Assembly (NCBI RefSeq): GCF_003966655.1
Contig: NZ_AP018795.1
Coordinates: 2,187,501 to 2,251,500 of the forward strand
DNA: 64,000 bases
From: Acidithiobacillus ferridurans
Lineage (GTDB): Bacteria; Pseudomonadota; Gammaproteobacteria; Acidithiobacillales; Acidithiobacillaceae
Direction: 5' to 3'
Numbering within the stretch: position 1 is the stretch's first letter; each line of letters starts with the position of its first letter. Positions 20,676 to 30,207 of this stretch are shown here, piece by piece. The notes beneath the pieces were generated by a model. That model had not been told where the DNA came from, ran no database searches, and saw nothing but the letters and a program-made list of their open reading frames with translations. The position numbers and the translations under genes are program-made.

Positions 20676-21114
20676 GCTGAATATTCAGGATATTCTTAAA
20701 CGCTTGCCACATCGCTACCCATTTCTGCTGGTGGATCGTGTCGTTGAAATGGAGATAGGAAAACGTTTGCGCGCACTGAAAAACGTCACCATGAACGAAC
20801 CGCATTTTCAGGGGCATTTTCCGGGATTTCCGGTGATGCCGGGCGTACTCATCATTGAAGCGCTTGCCCAGGCGGCGGCGATCCTTGCCTTTGTTTCCGA
20901 GGATAAGTACGGAGACAATGCGGCTGTTTATTTTGCCGGGATCGACAAGGCCCGCTTCCGCAGACCGGTGACGCCGGGTGATCAACTGGAGCTCATCGCC
21001 AACGTGAGCCGCCGGCGTTCCGGCATGTGGCAGATGGAAACGGCGGCGCTGGTCGACGGGGAGGAAGTCGCCTCTGCATTGCTGATGGCCACCTTGCGCG
21101 AGCATGTCCAATGA
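20668..21114 (+). CDS. fabZ: 3-hydroxyacyl-ACP dehydratase FabZ
   Basis: 148-residue hot-dog-fold dehydratase. LPHRYPFLLVDRV contains the family start; the active-site His is in NEPHFQGHFPGFPVMPGVLIIEALAQ and the catalytic Glu is the one in that helix. It dehydrates 3-hydroxyacyl-ACP in type II fatty-acid synthesis and competes with LpxA for 3-hydroxyacyl-ACP. GTG 20668 overlaps the lpxD stop, with GGAG about 12 bases upstream. The ATGA overlap with lpxA follows. Confidence 0.96.
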   Translation: MNELNIQDILKRLPHRYPFLLVDRVVEMEIGKRLRALKNVTMNEPHFQGHFPGFPVMPGVLIIEALAQAAAILAFVSEDKYGDNAAVYFAGIDKARFRRPVTPGDQLELIANVSRRRSGMWQMETAALVDGEEVASALLMATLREHVQ

Positions 21115-21893
21115 CGGTGCAGATTCATCCACAGGCCATCGTCGACCCCTCGGTTCAGATTGGAGAAGGATGCGCCATCGGACCTTTTGCCGTCATTGGG
21201 GCTGGAGTGGAAATCGGCGATCACTGCAGGATCGGCGCGAATACGGTCATCGAAGGCCCTTGCCGCATCGGTGCCCATAACCAAATTTTTCAGTTTGCGT
21301 CCGTCGGCACGGCTCCACAGGATCTGGGCTACGCGGGTGAACCTACGATACTCGAAATTGGATCGCATAATACGATACGCGAGTTTGTGACCATCAATCG
21401 CGGCACTGTGAAGGGTGGCGGGATAACACGGATCGGTCATCACAACCTCCTCATGGCTTACTGCCATGTGGCGCACGACTGTTCTATTGGCGATCAGGTG
21501 GTAATGGCCAATGCCGCAACGCTTGCTGGTCATGTCCGTGTCGAAGATCACGCCATCCTCGGCGGCCTGTCGGCGGTACATCAGTATGCTCGGGTGGGGG
21601 CGCACGCGATATTGGGCGGCGGGACCATGGCACCTTTGGATATTCCACCTTTTATGATGGCAGCAGGCAACCATGCCAGCCTGCATGGGATCAATGTACG
21701 CGGCCTCGCACGTCGCGGTATTCCCCGGGAGACCATCTTGCAGATCAAACGGGCGTATCGCCTGCTTTTCCGTTCCGGGCTGAGACTGGAGGATGCCATG
21801 GATGAGGTGTCGCAACGTGGTCTGAATGCGCCGGAAGTCGCCTATCTCCTGGACTTTATTCGTAATAGCCGACGCGGGATTACCCGGCCATGA
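21111..21893 (+). CDS. lpxA: Acyl-ACP:UDP-GlcNAc(3N) acyltransferase LpxA
   Basis: 260-residue left-handed beta-helix acyltransferase. Hexapeptide repeats occupy residues about 1-190, the catalytic His lies in YCHVAHDCSIGDQ and a helical C-terminal domain includes INVRGLARRGI. It is the first step of lipid A synthesis. In A. ferrooxidans LpxA is known to prefer UDP-GlcNAc3N and to make an amide; gnnA and gnnB directly downstream imply the same here. It starts at ATG 21111, overlapping the fabZ stop. Confidence 0.96.
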   Translation: MTVQIHPQAIVDPSVQIGEGCAIGPFAVIGAGVEIGDHCRIGANTVIEGPCRIGAHNQIFQFASVGTAPQDLGYAGEPTILEIGSHNTIREFVTINRGTVKGGGITRIGHHNLLMAYCHVAHDCSIGDQVVMANAATLAGHVRVEDHAILGGLSAVHQYARVGAHAILGGGTMAPLDIPPFMMAAGNHASLHGINVRGLARRGIPRETILQIKRAYRLLFRSGLRLEDAMDEVSQRGLNAPEVAYLLDFIRNSRRGITRP

Positions 21894-22831
21894 TCCATAT
21901 GAGAACCGGAGTCATCGGTGTGGGCCATCTGGGGCGCTTTCACGCGCAGAAATATGCCGCAATCTCACAACTCGCAGGGGTTTTTGACGAGAACGCGGAA
22001 CGGGCCACAGAGGTTGCCGCCGAATTGAGGTGCCGTGCTTTCCCGAGCGTTGATGCGTTACTGGCTGAAGTGGATGCGGTGTCCATTGTCACCCCCACCT
22101 CCACCCACTTCGCGGTAGCGGAAGTGGCGATGCAGGCAGGGGTGCATTGTCTGATCGAAAAACCCTTTACCCTGGATACCGAAGAAGCAGATGCCCTGAT
22201 TGGTATGGCGCAGGAGCGCCATCTGGTGCTGGCGATTGGTCATATCAAGCGGGTACACCCAGCCATTCAGTACTTGCGGCAGGCGAGCTTTGGTGCGCCC
22301 CGCTACCTGGAGGCGGAGCGCCTGGCGCCTTTCAAGCCACGCTCGCTGGATATCGACGTAATCATGGATCTGATGATTCATGATCTGGACCTGACATTGC
22401 TGCTGACCGGTGCCGAACCCGTGGACGTGCGTGCCGTGGGGGTCGCGGCGGTAACGGACAAGGCGGACATGGCCAACACCTGGATGACCCTGAACAACGG
22501 TACCGTGGCCAACCTGGCGGCCTCTCGGGTAGTGCGGGAGCCTGCGCGGCGCATGCGTATCTTTTGGCAGGATCGTTATGCTTCGGTGGATTTCCTCAAC
22601 AATACCCTGCATATCTACCATCGCGGTGCGGGAACCGTGCCGGGAATTCCCGGCGTACGTGATGAGGCTGTGGACCTGCCCAAACGCGATGCCCTGGCGG
22701 CGGAGATCGAGGATTTCCTGAACGCCATCGTAGCGCACCGGCCGGTGTTTTGCGATGGCGTCGCGGGTCGGCGGGTGCTGGCCGCGGCGCTGCAGGTGCG
22801 GGTAGCCGTGGAGGCCTTTCTGCAGCATTGA
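21890..22831 (+). CDS. gnnA: UDP-GlcNAc 3-dehydrogenase GnnA (Gfo/Idh/MocA family)
   Basis: 313-residue NAD(P)-dependent oxidoreductase. A Rossmann motif lies at the N-terminus (GVIGVGHLGRFHA) and the family motif EKPFTLD at about residue 90, with the C-terminal sheet domain after that. By location between lpxA and lpxB and pairing with an aminotransferase, it fits GnnA, which oxidises the 3-hydroxyl of UDP-GlcNAc so that GnnB can aminate it. The overlap with lpxA (ATGA) supports co-translation. A second ATG at 21899 could be the start. Confidence 0.88.
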   Translation: MIHMRTGVIGVGHLGRFHAQKYAAISQLAGVFDENAERATEVAAELRCRAFPSVDALLAEVDAVSIVTPTSTHFAVAEVAMQAGVHCLIEKPFTLDTEEADALIGMAQERHLVLAIGHIKRVHPAIQYLRQASFGAPRYLEAERLAPFKPRSLDIDVIMDLMIHDLDLTLLLTGAEPVDVRAVGVAAVTDKADMANTWMTLNNGTVANLAASRVVREPARRMRIFWQDRYASVDFLNNTLHIYHRGAGTVPGIPGVRDEAVDLPKRDALAAEIEDFLNAIVAHRPVFCDGVAGRRVLAAALQVRVAVEAFLQH

Positions 22832-22876
22832 GCGTATGCCGGTGCGGGTTTTGACGTTTCTTTCGGACGGTGATGC

Positions 22877-23986
22877 ATGACTCAAAATACAGCAATTCCC
22901 ATGGTCGATTTGCGTGCGCATTTTGCGCCGCTGCGGGATGAAATATTGACGGGGATAGGGAAAATTCTCGACGATGCTAGTTTTATCCTGGGAAATCAGG
23001 GGCGTGCGCTGGAGGCGGAGGTGGCGGGTCTTTCCGGTGTTGCCCACGGTGTGGGCTGTGCTTCCGGTACGGACGCCCTGACGCTGGCCCTGCGTGCCCT
23101 GGAAATCGGTCCCGGCGACGAGGTGATCGTCCCCACCTTCACCTTCATTGCGACTGCGGAAGCGGTTCTTTATGTGGGTGCCACGCCGGTTTTTGTGGAT
23201 GTGGATGATCGTTTTTACGCCATGACAGTGGCCGGTATCGAGGCCGCCATTACGCCGCGGACCAAAGCGATCATCCCTGTACATCTCTACGGATTACCGG
23301 CAGATATGCCCGGCATCATGGCGCTTGCTCACAAGCATGGCTTGCGGGTGATTGAGGATTGTGCCCAGGCTATTGGTGCCCAAATTAACGGACAAGGGGT
23401 GGGCAGCTTTGGCGACATCGGTTGTTTTTCTTTTTTCCCCAGCAAAAATCTTGGCGCTGCCGGAGACGGCGGCATGGTGGTAACGGCGGATGCGGAGCTG
23501 GAACGCAAATTGCGCGGGCTGCGCAACCATGGTTCCTGGCAGACCTACCATCATGACGTATTGGGCTATAACAGTCGTCTCGACGAAATGCAGGCGATGA
23601 TTCTTCGGGCGGAGTTTCCACATCTCGCAGCCTATAACGACGGACGGCGGCAGGCGGCAGGGTGGTACGCCGAGCATCTGGTGGGTCTCGACCTGCAATT
23701 GCCGGAAGCTCCAGCAGGTTATCACCACGTATTCCATCAGTTCACCATTCAGTTGAATGCGCGGGATGCGGTGAAGACCGCCCTCCATGCCGAAGGCATT
23801 GCCAGCGCCATTTACTATCCGATTCCAGGACACCAGCAAAAGATGTTTGCACACCAGGCCCAAACCCATTGTCCGGTGGCAGAGCATCTGGCGGAGCGGG
23901 TGCTCTCCCTGCCCATGTTCCCGGAACTGCGTGAGGAGCAGATAGCCAGGATCGCTACCGTGATCCGTCGCACCCTGCACGGCTAG
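22877..23986 (+). CDS. gnnB: UDP-GlcNAc3N transaminase GnnB (DegT/DnrJ/EryC1/StrS family)
   Basis: 369-residue PLP-dependent sugar aminotransferase. The PLP lysine is Lys190 in FFPSKNLGAAGDGG. Also seen are GCASGTDALTLALRAL, IVPTFTFIATAEAV and IEDCAQAIGA. GnnB transfers an amino group (glutamate as donor) to the 3-keto sugar from GnnA, giving UDP-2-acetamido-3-amino-2,3-dideoxyglucose for lipid A with amide-linked primary acyl chains. The assignment follows from the lpxA-gnnA-gnnB-lpxB order; the family alone would not fix the substrate. Confidence 0.88.
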   Translation: MTQNTAIPMVDLRAHFAPLRDEILTGIGKILDDASFILGNQGRALEAEVAGLSGVAHGVGCASGTDALTLALRALEIGPGDEVIVPTFTFIATAEAVLYVGATPVFVDVDDRFYAMTVAGIEAAITPRTKAIIPVHLYGLPADMPGIMALAHKHGLRVIEDCAQAIGAQINGQGVGSFGDIGCFSFFPSKNLGAAGDGGMVVTADAELERKLRGLRNHGSWQTYHHDVLGYNSRLDEMQAMILRAEFPHLAAYNDGRRQAAGWYAEHLVGLDLQLPEAPAGYHHVFHQFTIQLNARDAVKTALHAEGIASAIYYPIPGHQQKMFAHQAQTHCPVAEHLAERVLSLPMFPELREEQIARIATVIRRTLHG

Positions 23987-23990
23987 GGCC

Positions 23991-25118
23991 TTGAGCAAGG
24001 CCTTTATCCTCGCGGTAGAGCGTTCCGGCGAAAATCTCGGGCTGGAAATCATGGCGAATGCCGCGCAGGCGGGACTTGATCTGCAATGGTCCGGGGTGGT
24101 CGGGTCCCGTCTACAGGCGGCGGGCGTGCAAAATATTGCCAATGGTGAAGTGCTGGCGATGATCGGGTTGGTCGAAGTCTTGCGGCACTACGGTCGCTTG
24201 CGCAGGCTTTATGGGCAAATTCGGCAGCATCTGCAGGCGGAGCGGCCGGCTTGCGTGGTGCTGATTGACCATCCTGCTTTCAATCTGCACGTTGCCAAGA
24301 TGGCTAAGCAGATGGGCATTCGAGTGCTCTATGTGGTGGGTCCACAGATCTGGGCCTGGCGCTCGCAGCGAATTCATCAGATCAAGCGCGTCGTGGACCA
24401 CATGCTGGTGCTTTTTCCTTTTGAGGTGCCCATTTATGCACAGGCGGGGGTGCCGGTGCATGTGCTGGCCCATCCCTTGCTGGCGCAGACTGCGACGGCG
24501 CAGTATGGGATGGATGCGCGGGCAGCACTGGGACTGACGGCAGGGGGGCCGGTGCTGGCGCTCCTGCCGGGCAGTCGCCGCGGCGAGCTGGAACGTCTGA
24601 CTCTACGCTATGCGGAAACGGCGCGACGTTTGCGCAACCAAATGCCGGAACTGCGGATTCTGGTGGCCTTGGCGAGGGAGGAGTTGCGCCCCCTCTGGGA
24701 GCGACTCTGGAAACAGGGTGCGGGGCCGGAAGATGCGCAGTTGGTGGTCGCTCAGACGCAAACCGTGCTGGCAGCCGCTGATGTGGTGCTGGTCGCCTCC
24801 GGTACCGCCACACTGGAAACGGCACTCATGCGGCGCCCGGCGGTTGTCGTTTATATTTTGAACGCACTCACCTTTGCTGTCGTCCGAAGACTGGTGAAAA
24901 CTCCCTTCGTGGCCATGCCCAATATTTTGCTCAAAGAGGCCGTATATCCGGAATTCCTCCAGGACGCCTTCGAGCCCGCCCAAGTGGCTGGTGCACTGGC
25001 GGCGCTTTTGGGGCCGGCGGGTTCCGAGCAGGTGGCGAAATTGCAGAAACTGCGTGGCCTGCTGGAAGGCAATCCCCCCGAGCAGTTGCAGCAGGTGCTC
25101 CGAGAGATGCTGGCATGA
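23991..25118 (+). CDS. lpxB: Lipid-A-disaccharide synthase LpxB
   Basis: 375-residue GT19 glycosyltransferase that joins two acylated glucosamine units. Recognisable are FILAVERSGENLGLEIM (usually A-G-E-x-S-G-D), VVLIDHPAFNLHVAK, VVGPQIWAWRSQRIHQIK, LLPGSRRGELERL and the C-terminal VASGTATLETAL. Some usually invariant positions differ (VLAHPL instead of F-V-G-H-P-L, and the divergent N-terminal motif), which may reflect the 3-amino substrate. TTG 23991 is the only good start, four bases after gnnB. Confidence 0.92.
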   Translation: MSKAFILAVERSGENLGLEIMANAAQAGLDLQWSGVVGSRLQAAGVQNIANGEVLAMIGLVEVLRHYGRLRRLYGQIRQHLQAERPACVVLIDHPAFNLHVAKMAKQMGIRVLYVVGPQIWAWRSQRIHQIKRVVDHMLVLFPFEVPIYAQAGVPVHVLAHPLLAQTATAQYGMDARAALGLTAGGPVLALLPGSRRGELERLTLRYAETARRLRNQMPELRILVALAREELRPLWERLWKQGAGPEDAQLVVAQTQTVLAAADVVLVASGTATLETALMRRPAVVVYILNALTFAVVRRLVKTPFVAMPNILLKEAVYPEFLQDAFEPAQVAGALAALLGPAGSEQVAKLQKLRGLLEGNPPEQLQQVLREMLA

Positions 25119-25131
25119 AAACGGTAACGCC

Positions 25132-25722
25132 ATGAAAAGCGCCCCCATCCTGGAACACTATGGACCCTGGTGCGCGGGTGTGGATGAGGTGGGGCGAGGG
25201 CCCTTGGCGGGTCCGGTGGTGGCAGCGGCGGTGATTCTGCGCGTACCTCTTCACGGTCTGGACGATTCCAAGAAAATGACGGCAGCCGCACGGACATATT
25301 GGGCCGCACGTATCCGCCATGAGGCCCTGGCCTGGTCGGTAGCCCGGGCTGCAGTCTGGGAGATCGAGCGCTACAATATTCTCCAGGCGTCGTTGCGTGC
25401 CATGGCGAGGGCTATCGTCGGCCTGCCCAGGCAGCCTCGGCGGATTCTCGTCGATGGCAATCAATCGCCTCCCGGTTGGCAGGTAGAGACGCTGGTGGGC
25501 GGCGATGGCCGGGTGGACGCCATCGCTGCCGCAGGTATTCTGGCCAAAGTGACACGGGATGAGGAGATGCAGTTGCTCGACCGATATTATCCTCAATATG
25601 GGCTGGCGCGGCATATGGGTTACGGCACGGCGGTGCATCTCCAGGCATTGTGGCGCTGGGGTCCCTGTGCCCTGCATCGGCGCGGCTTCAGACCTGTCGA
25701 CCAGGCCTGGGAGGCGCAATGA
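25132..25722 (+). CDS. rnhB: Ribonuclease HII
   Basis: 196-residue RNase HII. The first two catalytic acidic residues are in GVDEVGRGPLAGPVV; further ones are in ILVDGNQ and in the region IAAAGILAKVTRDEEM. It removes single ribonucleotides and RNA-DNA hybrids. It starts at ATG 25132, 14 bases after lpxB, and overlaps dnaE by four bases (ATGA). Confidence 0.96.
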   Translation: MKSAPILEHYGPWCAGVDEVGRGPLAGPVVAAAVILRVPLHGLDDSKKMTAAARTYWAARIRHEALAWSVARAAVWEIERYNILQASLRAMARAIVGLPRQPRRILVDGNQSPPGWQVETLVGGDGRVDAIAAAGILAKVTRDEEMQLLDRYYPQYGLARHMGYGTAVHLQALWRWGPCALHRRGFRPVDQAWEAQ

Positions 25723-28700
25723 TGGGTGCGCCGCAGTTTGTCCATCTGCACGTACACTCCGAATATTCCCTGGAAGACGGAATCATTCCGGTCAAGGCAC
25801 TGGCCAGACGCTGCGCGGAGCGGGGCATGCCAGCCGTGGCGATCACGGATCACGGCAACCTTTTTGCCCTGGTGAAATTTTATAATGCGGCCCGGGCACA
25901 GGGCGTCAAGCCATTGATTGGCAGTGAAGTCTGGGTGCATGACGGGGCAGAACCGGAACAGCCGGTCGGCCTTATCCTGCTGTGCATGGACAAAACCGGC
26001 TATCGTAATCTCAGCCGCCTGCTCAGCCGGGCTTACCTGGAGGGCAGTCGCCACGGCCGTCCGCAGATCGACGCGGCATGGCTGGAAGGGGCGAGCGACG
26101 GTCTCATTGCCCTGTCTGCGGCTGGGCAAGGGGAGATCGGGCGTGCCCTGCAGCGCCATCCGCAACAGGCGGAAAGCCGGGCGCGATACTACGCAAGGCT
26201 TTTCCCGGAACGTTTTTATCTGGAAGTGCAGCGCAACGGTGAGGCGGGGCAGGAGGCCCTGGTCCAGGCCACGGTGGCGTTGGCGGAAAAACTGGATTTA
26301 CCGTTGGTGGCCACCAACAATGCCCACTTTCTCGATGCGGCGGACTTTGCGGCCTTCGATGCGCGACAGTGTATTTCTGCAGGTGTTACCCTGGACGACC
26401 CGCGCCGTCCACGGCGTTTTACGCCGGAGCACCGCCTGCCGGACCCCGAAGAAATGCGAGAGCGTTTTGCGGACCTGCCGGAAGCTTGCGACAACACCGT
26501 CGAAATTGCGCGACGCTGTAATATGGAGCTGGTGCTCGGGCGTTATGCGCTACCAGACTATCCCATTCCCGCCAGCCAGTCCGTGGATGAATATTTGCAC
26601 GACGCGGCGCAAAATGGTCTGCAGGAACGCTTGCGGGAGCTGCGTATCAGTGGCGACGCCACGCTGCCTTATCACGAGCGCCTGTTGCGTGAGGTCGGCG
26701 TCATTCAGCAGATGGGCTTCCCCGGTTATTTTCTCATCGTCGCGGATTTCATCCAGTGGGCAAAAAATAATGGCGTGCCGGTGGGACCTGGGCGTGGTTC
26801 CGGCGCCGGATCGCTGGTGGCCTACGCCCTGCGGATCACCGATCTCGATCCCATCGGCAATGGCCTGTTGTTCGAGCGCTTTCTCAACCCCGAACGCGTT
26901 TCCATGCCTGACTTTGACGTGGATTTCTGCATGGATCAGCGTGACCGTGTCATTCAGTATGTGGCCGACAAATATGGTCGTGACCGGGTCGGCCAGATCA
27001 TCACCTTCGGGACGATGAAGGCGCGGGCGGTAGTGCGTGATGTCGGCCGGGTGCTGGGTCTACCTTATGGCTTTGTCGACCAGTTGGCCAAGCTGGTGCC
27101 GGGTGATCTGGGAATGACCCTGGCGAAGGCCCTGGAGGAATCGGAGGAGCTGCGGCGACGCCAGGCTGAGGAAGACGACGTCCGCGACCTGCTGGACATC
27201 GCCCTGCGCCTGGAGGGTTTGCCACGTCACGCCTCGACCCATGCGGGTGGCGTAGTGATCTCTCCGGAGCCGCTGGCCGACCGTCTGCCGCTCTTTAACG
27301 ACGGCTCTGAAGGGGGTGGTAATGTCACCCAGCTCGATAAGGACGATGTCGAAAAGATGGGGTTGGTGAAGTTCGATTTTCTCGGTCTGCGTACCTTGAC
27401 CATCATCGATATGGCGGTCAAGCTCATCAACGCCGATGCGGCAGCGGCGGGTCGTGAAGCCGTGAATATTCAGCAATTGCCTTTGGACGATGCGGCGACT
27501 TTTGCCCTGCTCAAGTCCACCGAGACGGCGGCGGTCTTCCAACTGGAATCATCGGGTATGCGCGATCTGGTGCGGCGCCTGCAGCCGGATACCTTTGAAG
27601 ATATTGTTGCCCTCGTCGCCTTGTTTCGGCCGGGACCGCTACAGTCGGGTATGGTGGATGATTTCATCGCCCGCAAACACGGCAAGGCGCAGGTAACCTA
27701 TCTGCATCCGGATCTGGCACCGATTCTCCGGGAAACCTATGGGGTGATTGTCTATCAGGAACAGGTCATGCAGTCCGCCCAGGTGCTGGCGGGTTATTCC
27801 CTCGGCGGTGCCGATTTACTGCGGCGGGCCATGGGCAAGAAAAAGCCGGAGGAAATGGCCAAACAGCGCAGCATTTTTCTGGAGGGAGCCCACAAGAACG
27901 GTTTGGTCGCGGACCAGGCCGGGGCCATCTTCGACCTCATGGAAAAGTTTGCCGAATATGGCTTTAACAAATCCCACTCGGCAGCCTATGCCCTGGTGTC
28001 CTACCAAACCGCTTATCTGAAGGCCCACTATCCACAATTTTTTATGTCTGCCGTGCTGACCGCAGATATGGACCACACCGACAAAGTGGTGGCGATGATT
28101 GCCGAGTGCGCGCGCATGGGCCTGCGCATCGCTCCACCGAGCGTTCAGCACAGTGTGCTGGAGTTTCGTCCGGAGGGGGATGGTGACATCCGCTTTGGTC
28201 TGGGTGCCATCAAGGGCTTGGGACGGGCGGCCATTCAGGCGATTCTCGACGCCCGTAAGGGGGGCGCCTTCCTGAATCTTTTCGATCTGCTCTGCCGGGT
28301 GGATACCCAGAAAATCAATCGTCGTGCCCTGGAGGCATTGATTCGCGCCGGAGCCATGGATGACTGGGGCGTGTCGCGGGCCAGCCTGATCGCGTCCGTG
28401 GACCGTTGTATGGAAGCAGCAGCGCAGTTTCAGAGCAGTCAGGCGAGCCTGCAGGAATCATTGTTTAGCGGACAGGAGGCGTTGCGGGTAGCGCCGCCGC
28501 TGGTGTCGGCCGAGGCATGGAGTCTCACTGAAACCCTGCGTCAGGAACGGGAAACTCTGGGTTTTTATCTCAGTGGTCACCCCATGGACAGTCTGCGGGA
28601 TGATCTGGCGGCGCTGGGAACGATGCCTCTTGGAGACGTCTGTGTCGGGGCCACGGTATTGGTGGCGGGGTTGGTGGTAGCGCGGCGCAGCACCCGGACC

Positions 28701-29222
28701 AAGCGCGGTGATCGTATCTATTTCCTGACCCTCGATGATGGTCGGGGGCGGCTGGAGGTCGTCGTCTTTGGCGAAGTCTGGGCGCAGGCCGGCAAGATCC
28801 GAGAGGGCGAGGAGCCGGTGCTGGTTCTGGGTGAGGTGGGCGAGGACAGCTATTCCGGTGGCCTGCGGCTCAGTGCCATGCGTCTGCTGGATATGGCACA
28901 GGCGCGGGAGGAATTGGCTGCACAATTGACCTTGGAACTGGGACTTACGGCAGATATGGCTCCGCAAGATCTGCTTGCCGTGCTCCGTAAATACCCCGGC
29001 CAAACAGCCTTGCGCCTGCGTTTGCGGGTCGCAGACGACATTATCGCGCAATTGCGGGTGACGGAAAACCTGAGCTTTGCGGCGAGTCCCGCCGCCATTG
29101 CCGCCCTGACGGCGTTAGCACCCACGGCACACTGGCACTGGAGCTATCGGCCGGTGACCCTTCTCGTCAATAATGTCGTCCCCCTGGAGCGTGCGCGGCA
29201 CGCGGCGCGACGCCCGGCCTGA
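25719..29222 (+). CDS. dnaE: DNA polymerase III alpha subunit
   Basis: 1167-residue replicative polymerase, of normal DnaE length. The PHP domain is at the N-terminus (HLHVHSEYSLEDGI). The polymerase core holds PGRGSGAGSLVAYAL and the catalytic-acid motif MPDFDVDFCMDQRD, followed by the YGFNKSHSAAYALVSYQTA region. A C-terminal OB fold contains VLVAGLVVARRSTRTKRGDR. GGGAGG lies five bases before ATG 25719; ATG 25722 is an alternative. Confidence 0.98.
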   Translation: MMGAPQFVHLHVHSEYSLEDGIIPVKALARRCAERGMPAVAITDHGNLFALVKFYNAARAQGVKPLIGSEVWVHDGAEPEQPVGLILLCMDKTGYRNLSRLLSRAYLEGSRHGRPQIDAAWLEGASDGLIALSAAGQGEIGRALQRHPQQAESRARYYARLFPERFYLEVQRNGEAGQEALVQATVALAEKLDLPLVATNNAHFLDAADFAAFDARQCISAGVTLDDPRRPRRFTPEHRLPDPEEMRERFADLPEACDNTVEIARRCNMELVLGRYALPDYPIPASQSVDEYLHDAAQNGLQERLRELRISGDATLPYHERLLREVGVIQQMGFPGYFLIVADFIQWAKNNGVPVGPGRGSGAGSLVAYALRITDLDPIGNGLLFERFLNPERVSMPDFDVDFCMDQRDRVIQYVADKYGRDRVGQIITFGTMKARAVVRDVGRVLGLPYGFVDQLAKLVPGDLGMTLAKALEESEELRRRQAEEDDVRDLLDIALRLEGLPRHASTHAGGVVISPEPLADRLPLFNDGSEGGGNVTQLDKDDVEKMGLVKFDFLGLRTLTIIDMAVKLINADAAAAGREAVNIQQLPLDDAATFALLKSTETAAVFQLESSGMRDLVRRLQPDTFEDIVALVALFRPGPLQSGMVDDFIARKHGKAQVTYLHPDLAPILRETYGVIVYQEQVMQSAQVLAGYSLGGADLLRRAMGKKKPEEMAKQRSIFLEGAHKNGLVADQAGAIFDLMEKFAEYGFNKSHSAAYALVSYQTAYLKAHYPQFFMSAVLTADMDHTDKVVAMIAECARMGLRIAPPSVQHSVLEFRPEGDGDIRFGLGAIKGLGRAAIQAILDARKGGAFLNLFDLLCRVDTQKINRRALEALIRAGAMDDWGVSRASLIASVDRCMEAAAQFQSSQASLQESLFSGQEALRVAPPLVSAEAWSLTETLRQERETLGFYLSGHPMDSLRDDLAALGTMPLGDVCVGATVLVAGLVVARRSTRTKRGDRIYFLTLDDGRGRLEVVVFGEVWAQAGKIREGEEPVLVLGEVGEDSYSGGLRLSAMRLLDMAQAREELAAQLTLELGLTADMAPQDLLAVLRKYPGQTALRLRLRVADDIIAQLRVTENLSFAASPAAIAALTALAPTAHWHWSYRPVTLLVNNVVPLERARHAARRPA

Positions 29223-29256
29223 GCGCCGGCCCTGTTCGGAATGGTAAGGAGTGAAC

Positions 29257-30207
29257 ATGAAGATCAGTTATCTGGACTTTGAACAATCGGTGGCGGAGCT
29301 GGATGCCAAGGTGGAGGAACTCCATGCCCTGAATCAGCCGGGTATCGCCGATGACATCAGTCGTCTGGAAGTCAAGGCGCGCAAGGAGTTGCAGCGTATT
29401 TACAGCAAGCTAGGTGCCTGGCAGACGGTACAGGTGGCCCGTCATCCACAGCGGCCCTACACCCTGGATTACGTGCAGGCCCTGTTCACGGAAGTACAGG
29501 TGCTGGCAGGCGACCGTGCCTTCGCTGATGATCAGGCTATTATCGGCGGCCTGGCCCGCTTCAACGGACAGCCTATCGTCTGGATGGGACATCAGAAGGG
29601 CCGCGACACCAAGGAAAAGATTCAGCGCAACTTTGGGATGCCGCGTCCGGAAGGTTATCGTAAGGCCTTGCGTCTGCTTCGCCTTGCCGAGCGTTTTGCC
29701 TTGCCGGTATTTACGTTCATCGATACGCCCGGAGCCTACCCGGGTATTGGTGCCGAAGAGCGCGGCCAGAGTGAGGCCATAGCCCGTAATCTCGCAGTGA
29801 TGTCTGACCTGGCGGTACCCATTATCTGCACGGTCATTGGTGAAGGTGGCTCCGGCGGGGCCCTGGCGATTGGCGTGGGTGACCGGATGCTGATGCTGGA
29901 GTATGGAGTGTACTCCGTCATTTCGCCGGAAGGCTGCGCCTCCATCCTCTGGAAGAACGCGGCTATGGCCGCCGAGGCAGCGGAAACTCTGGGTATCACC
30001 GCACGTCGTTTGCAAGGAATGGGTCTGGTCGATGAAGTGCTGGCCGAACCCCTCGGTGGCGCGCATCGAGATCCGGAAGCGGTCTTTGCGCTGGCACGCG
30101 AGCGTTTCGCCCATCACCTGCAGGAGTTGCAGGCGATGGATATCAGCAAGTTGCTGACCACCCGTTACGAACGTCTGATGCACTATGGAGTCGTCGGCGC
30201 TGCCTGA
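29257..30207 (+). CDS. accA: Acetyl-CoA carboxylase carboxyltransferase subunit alpha
   Basis: 316-residue AccA. The N-terminal helical part begins [20 protein letters not shown]; the carboxyltransferase core has [51 protein letters not shown] and [20 protein letters not shown]. With AccD it transfers CO2 from biotin to acetyl-CoA. A GTG lies at 29251, but ATG 29257 fits the family and the AAGGAG. It follows dnaE as in many proteobacteria. Confidence 0.97.
   Translation: MKISYLDFEQSVAELDAKVEELHALNQPGIADDISRLEVKARKELQRIYSKLGAWQTVQVARHPQRPYTLDYVQALFTEVQVLAGDRAFADDQAIIGGLARFNGQPIVWMGHQKGRDTKEKIQRNFGMPRPEGYRKALRLLRLAERFALPVFTFIDTPGAYPGIGAEERGQSEAIARNLAVMSDLAVPIICTVIGEGGSGGALAIGVGDRMLMLEYGVYSVISPEGCASILWKNAAMAAEAAETLGITARRLQGMGLVDEVLAEPLGGAHRDPEAVFALARERFAHHLQELQAMDISKLLTTRYERLMHYGVVGAA

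Noticed and set aside
22058-23284. 408-codon minus-strand frame opposite gnnA and gnnB
   Set aside because: His- and Arg-rich antisense shadow; plus-strand genes have full domain evidence.
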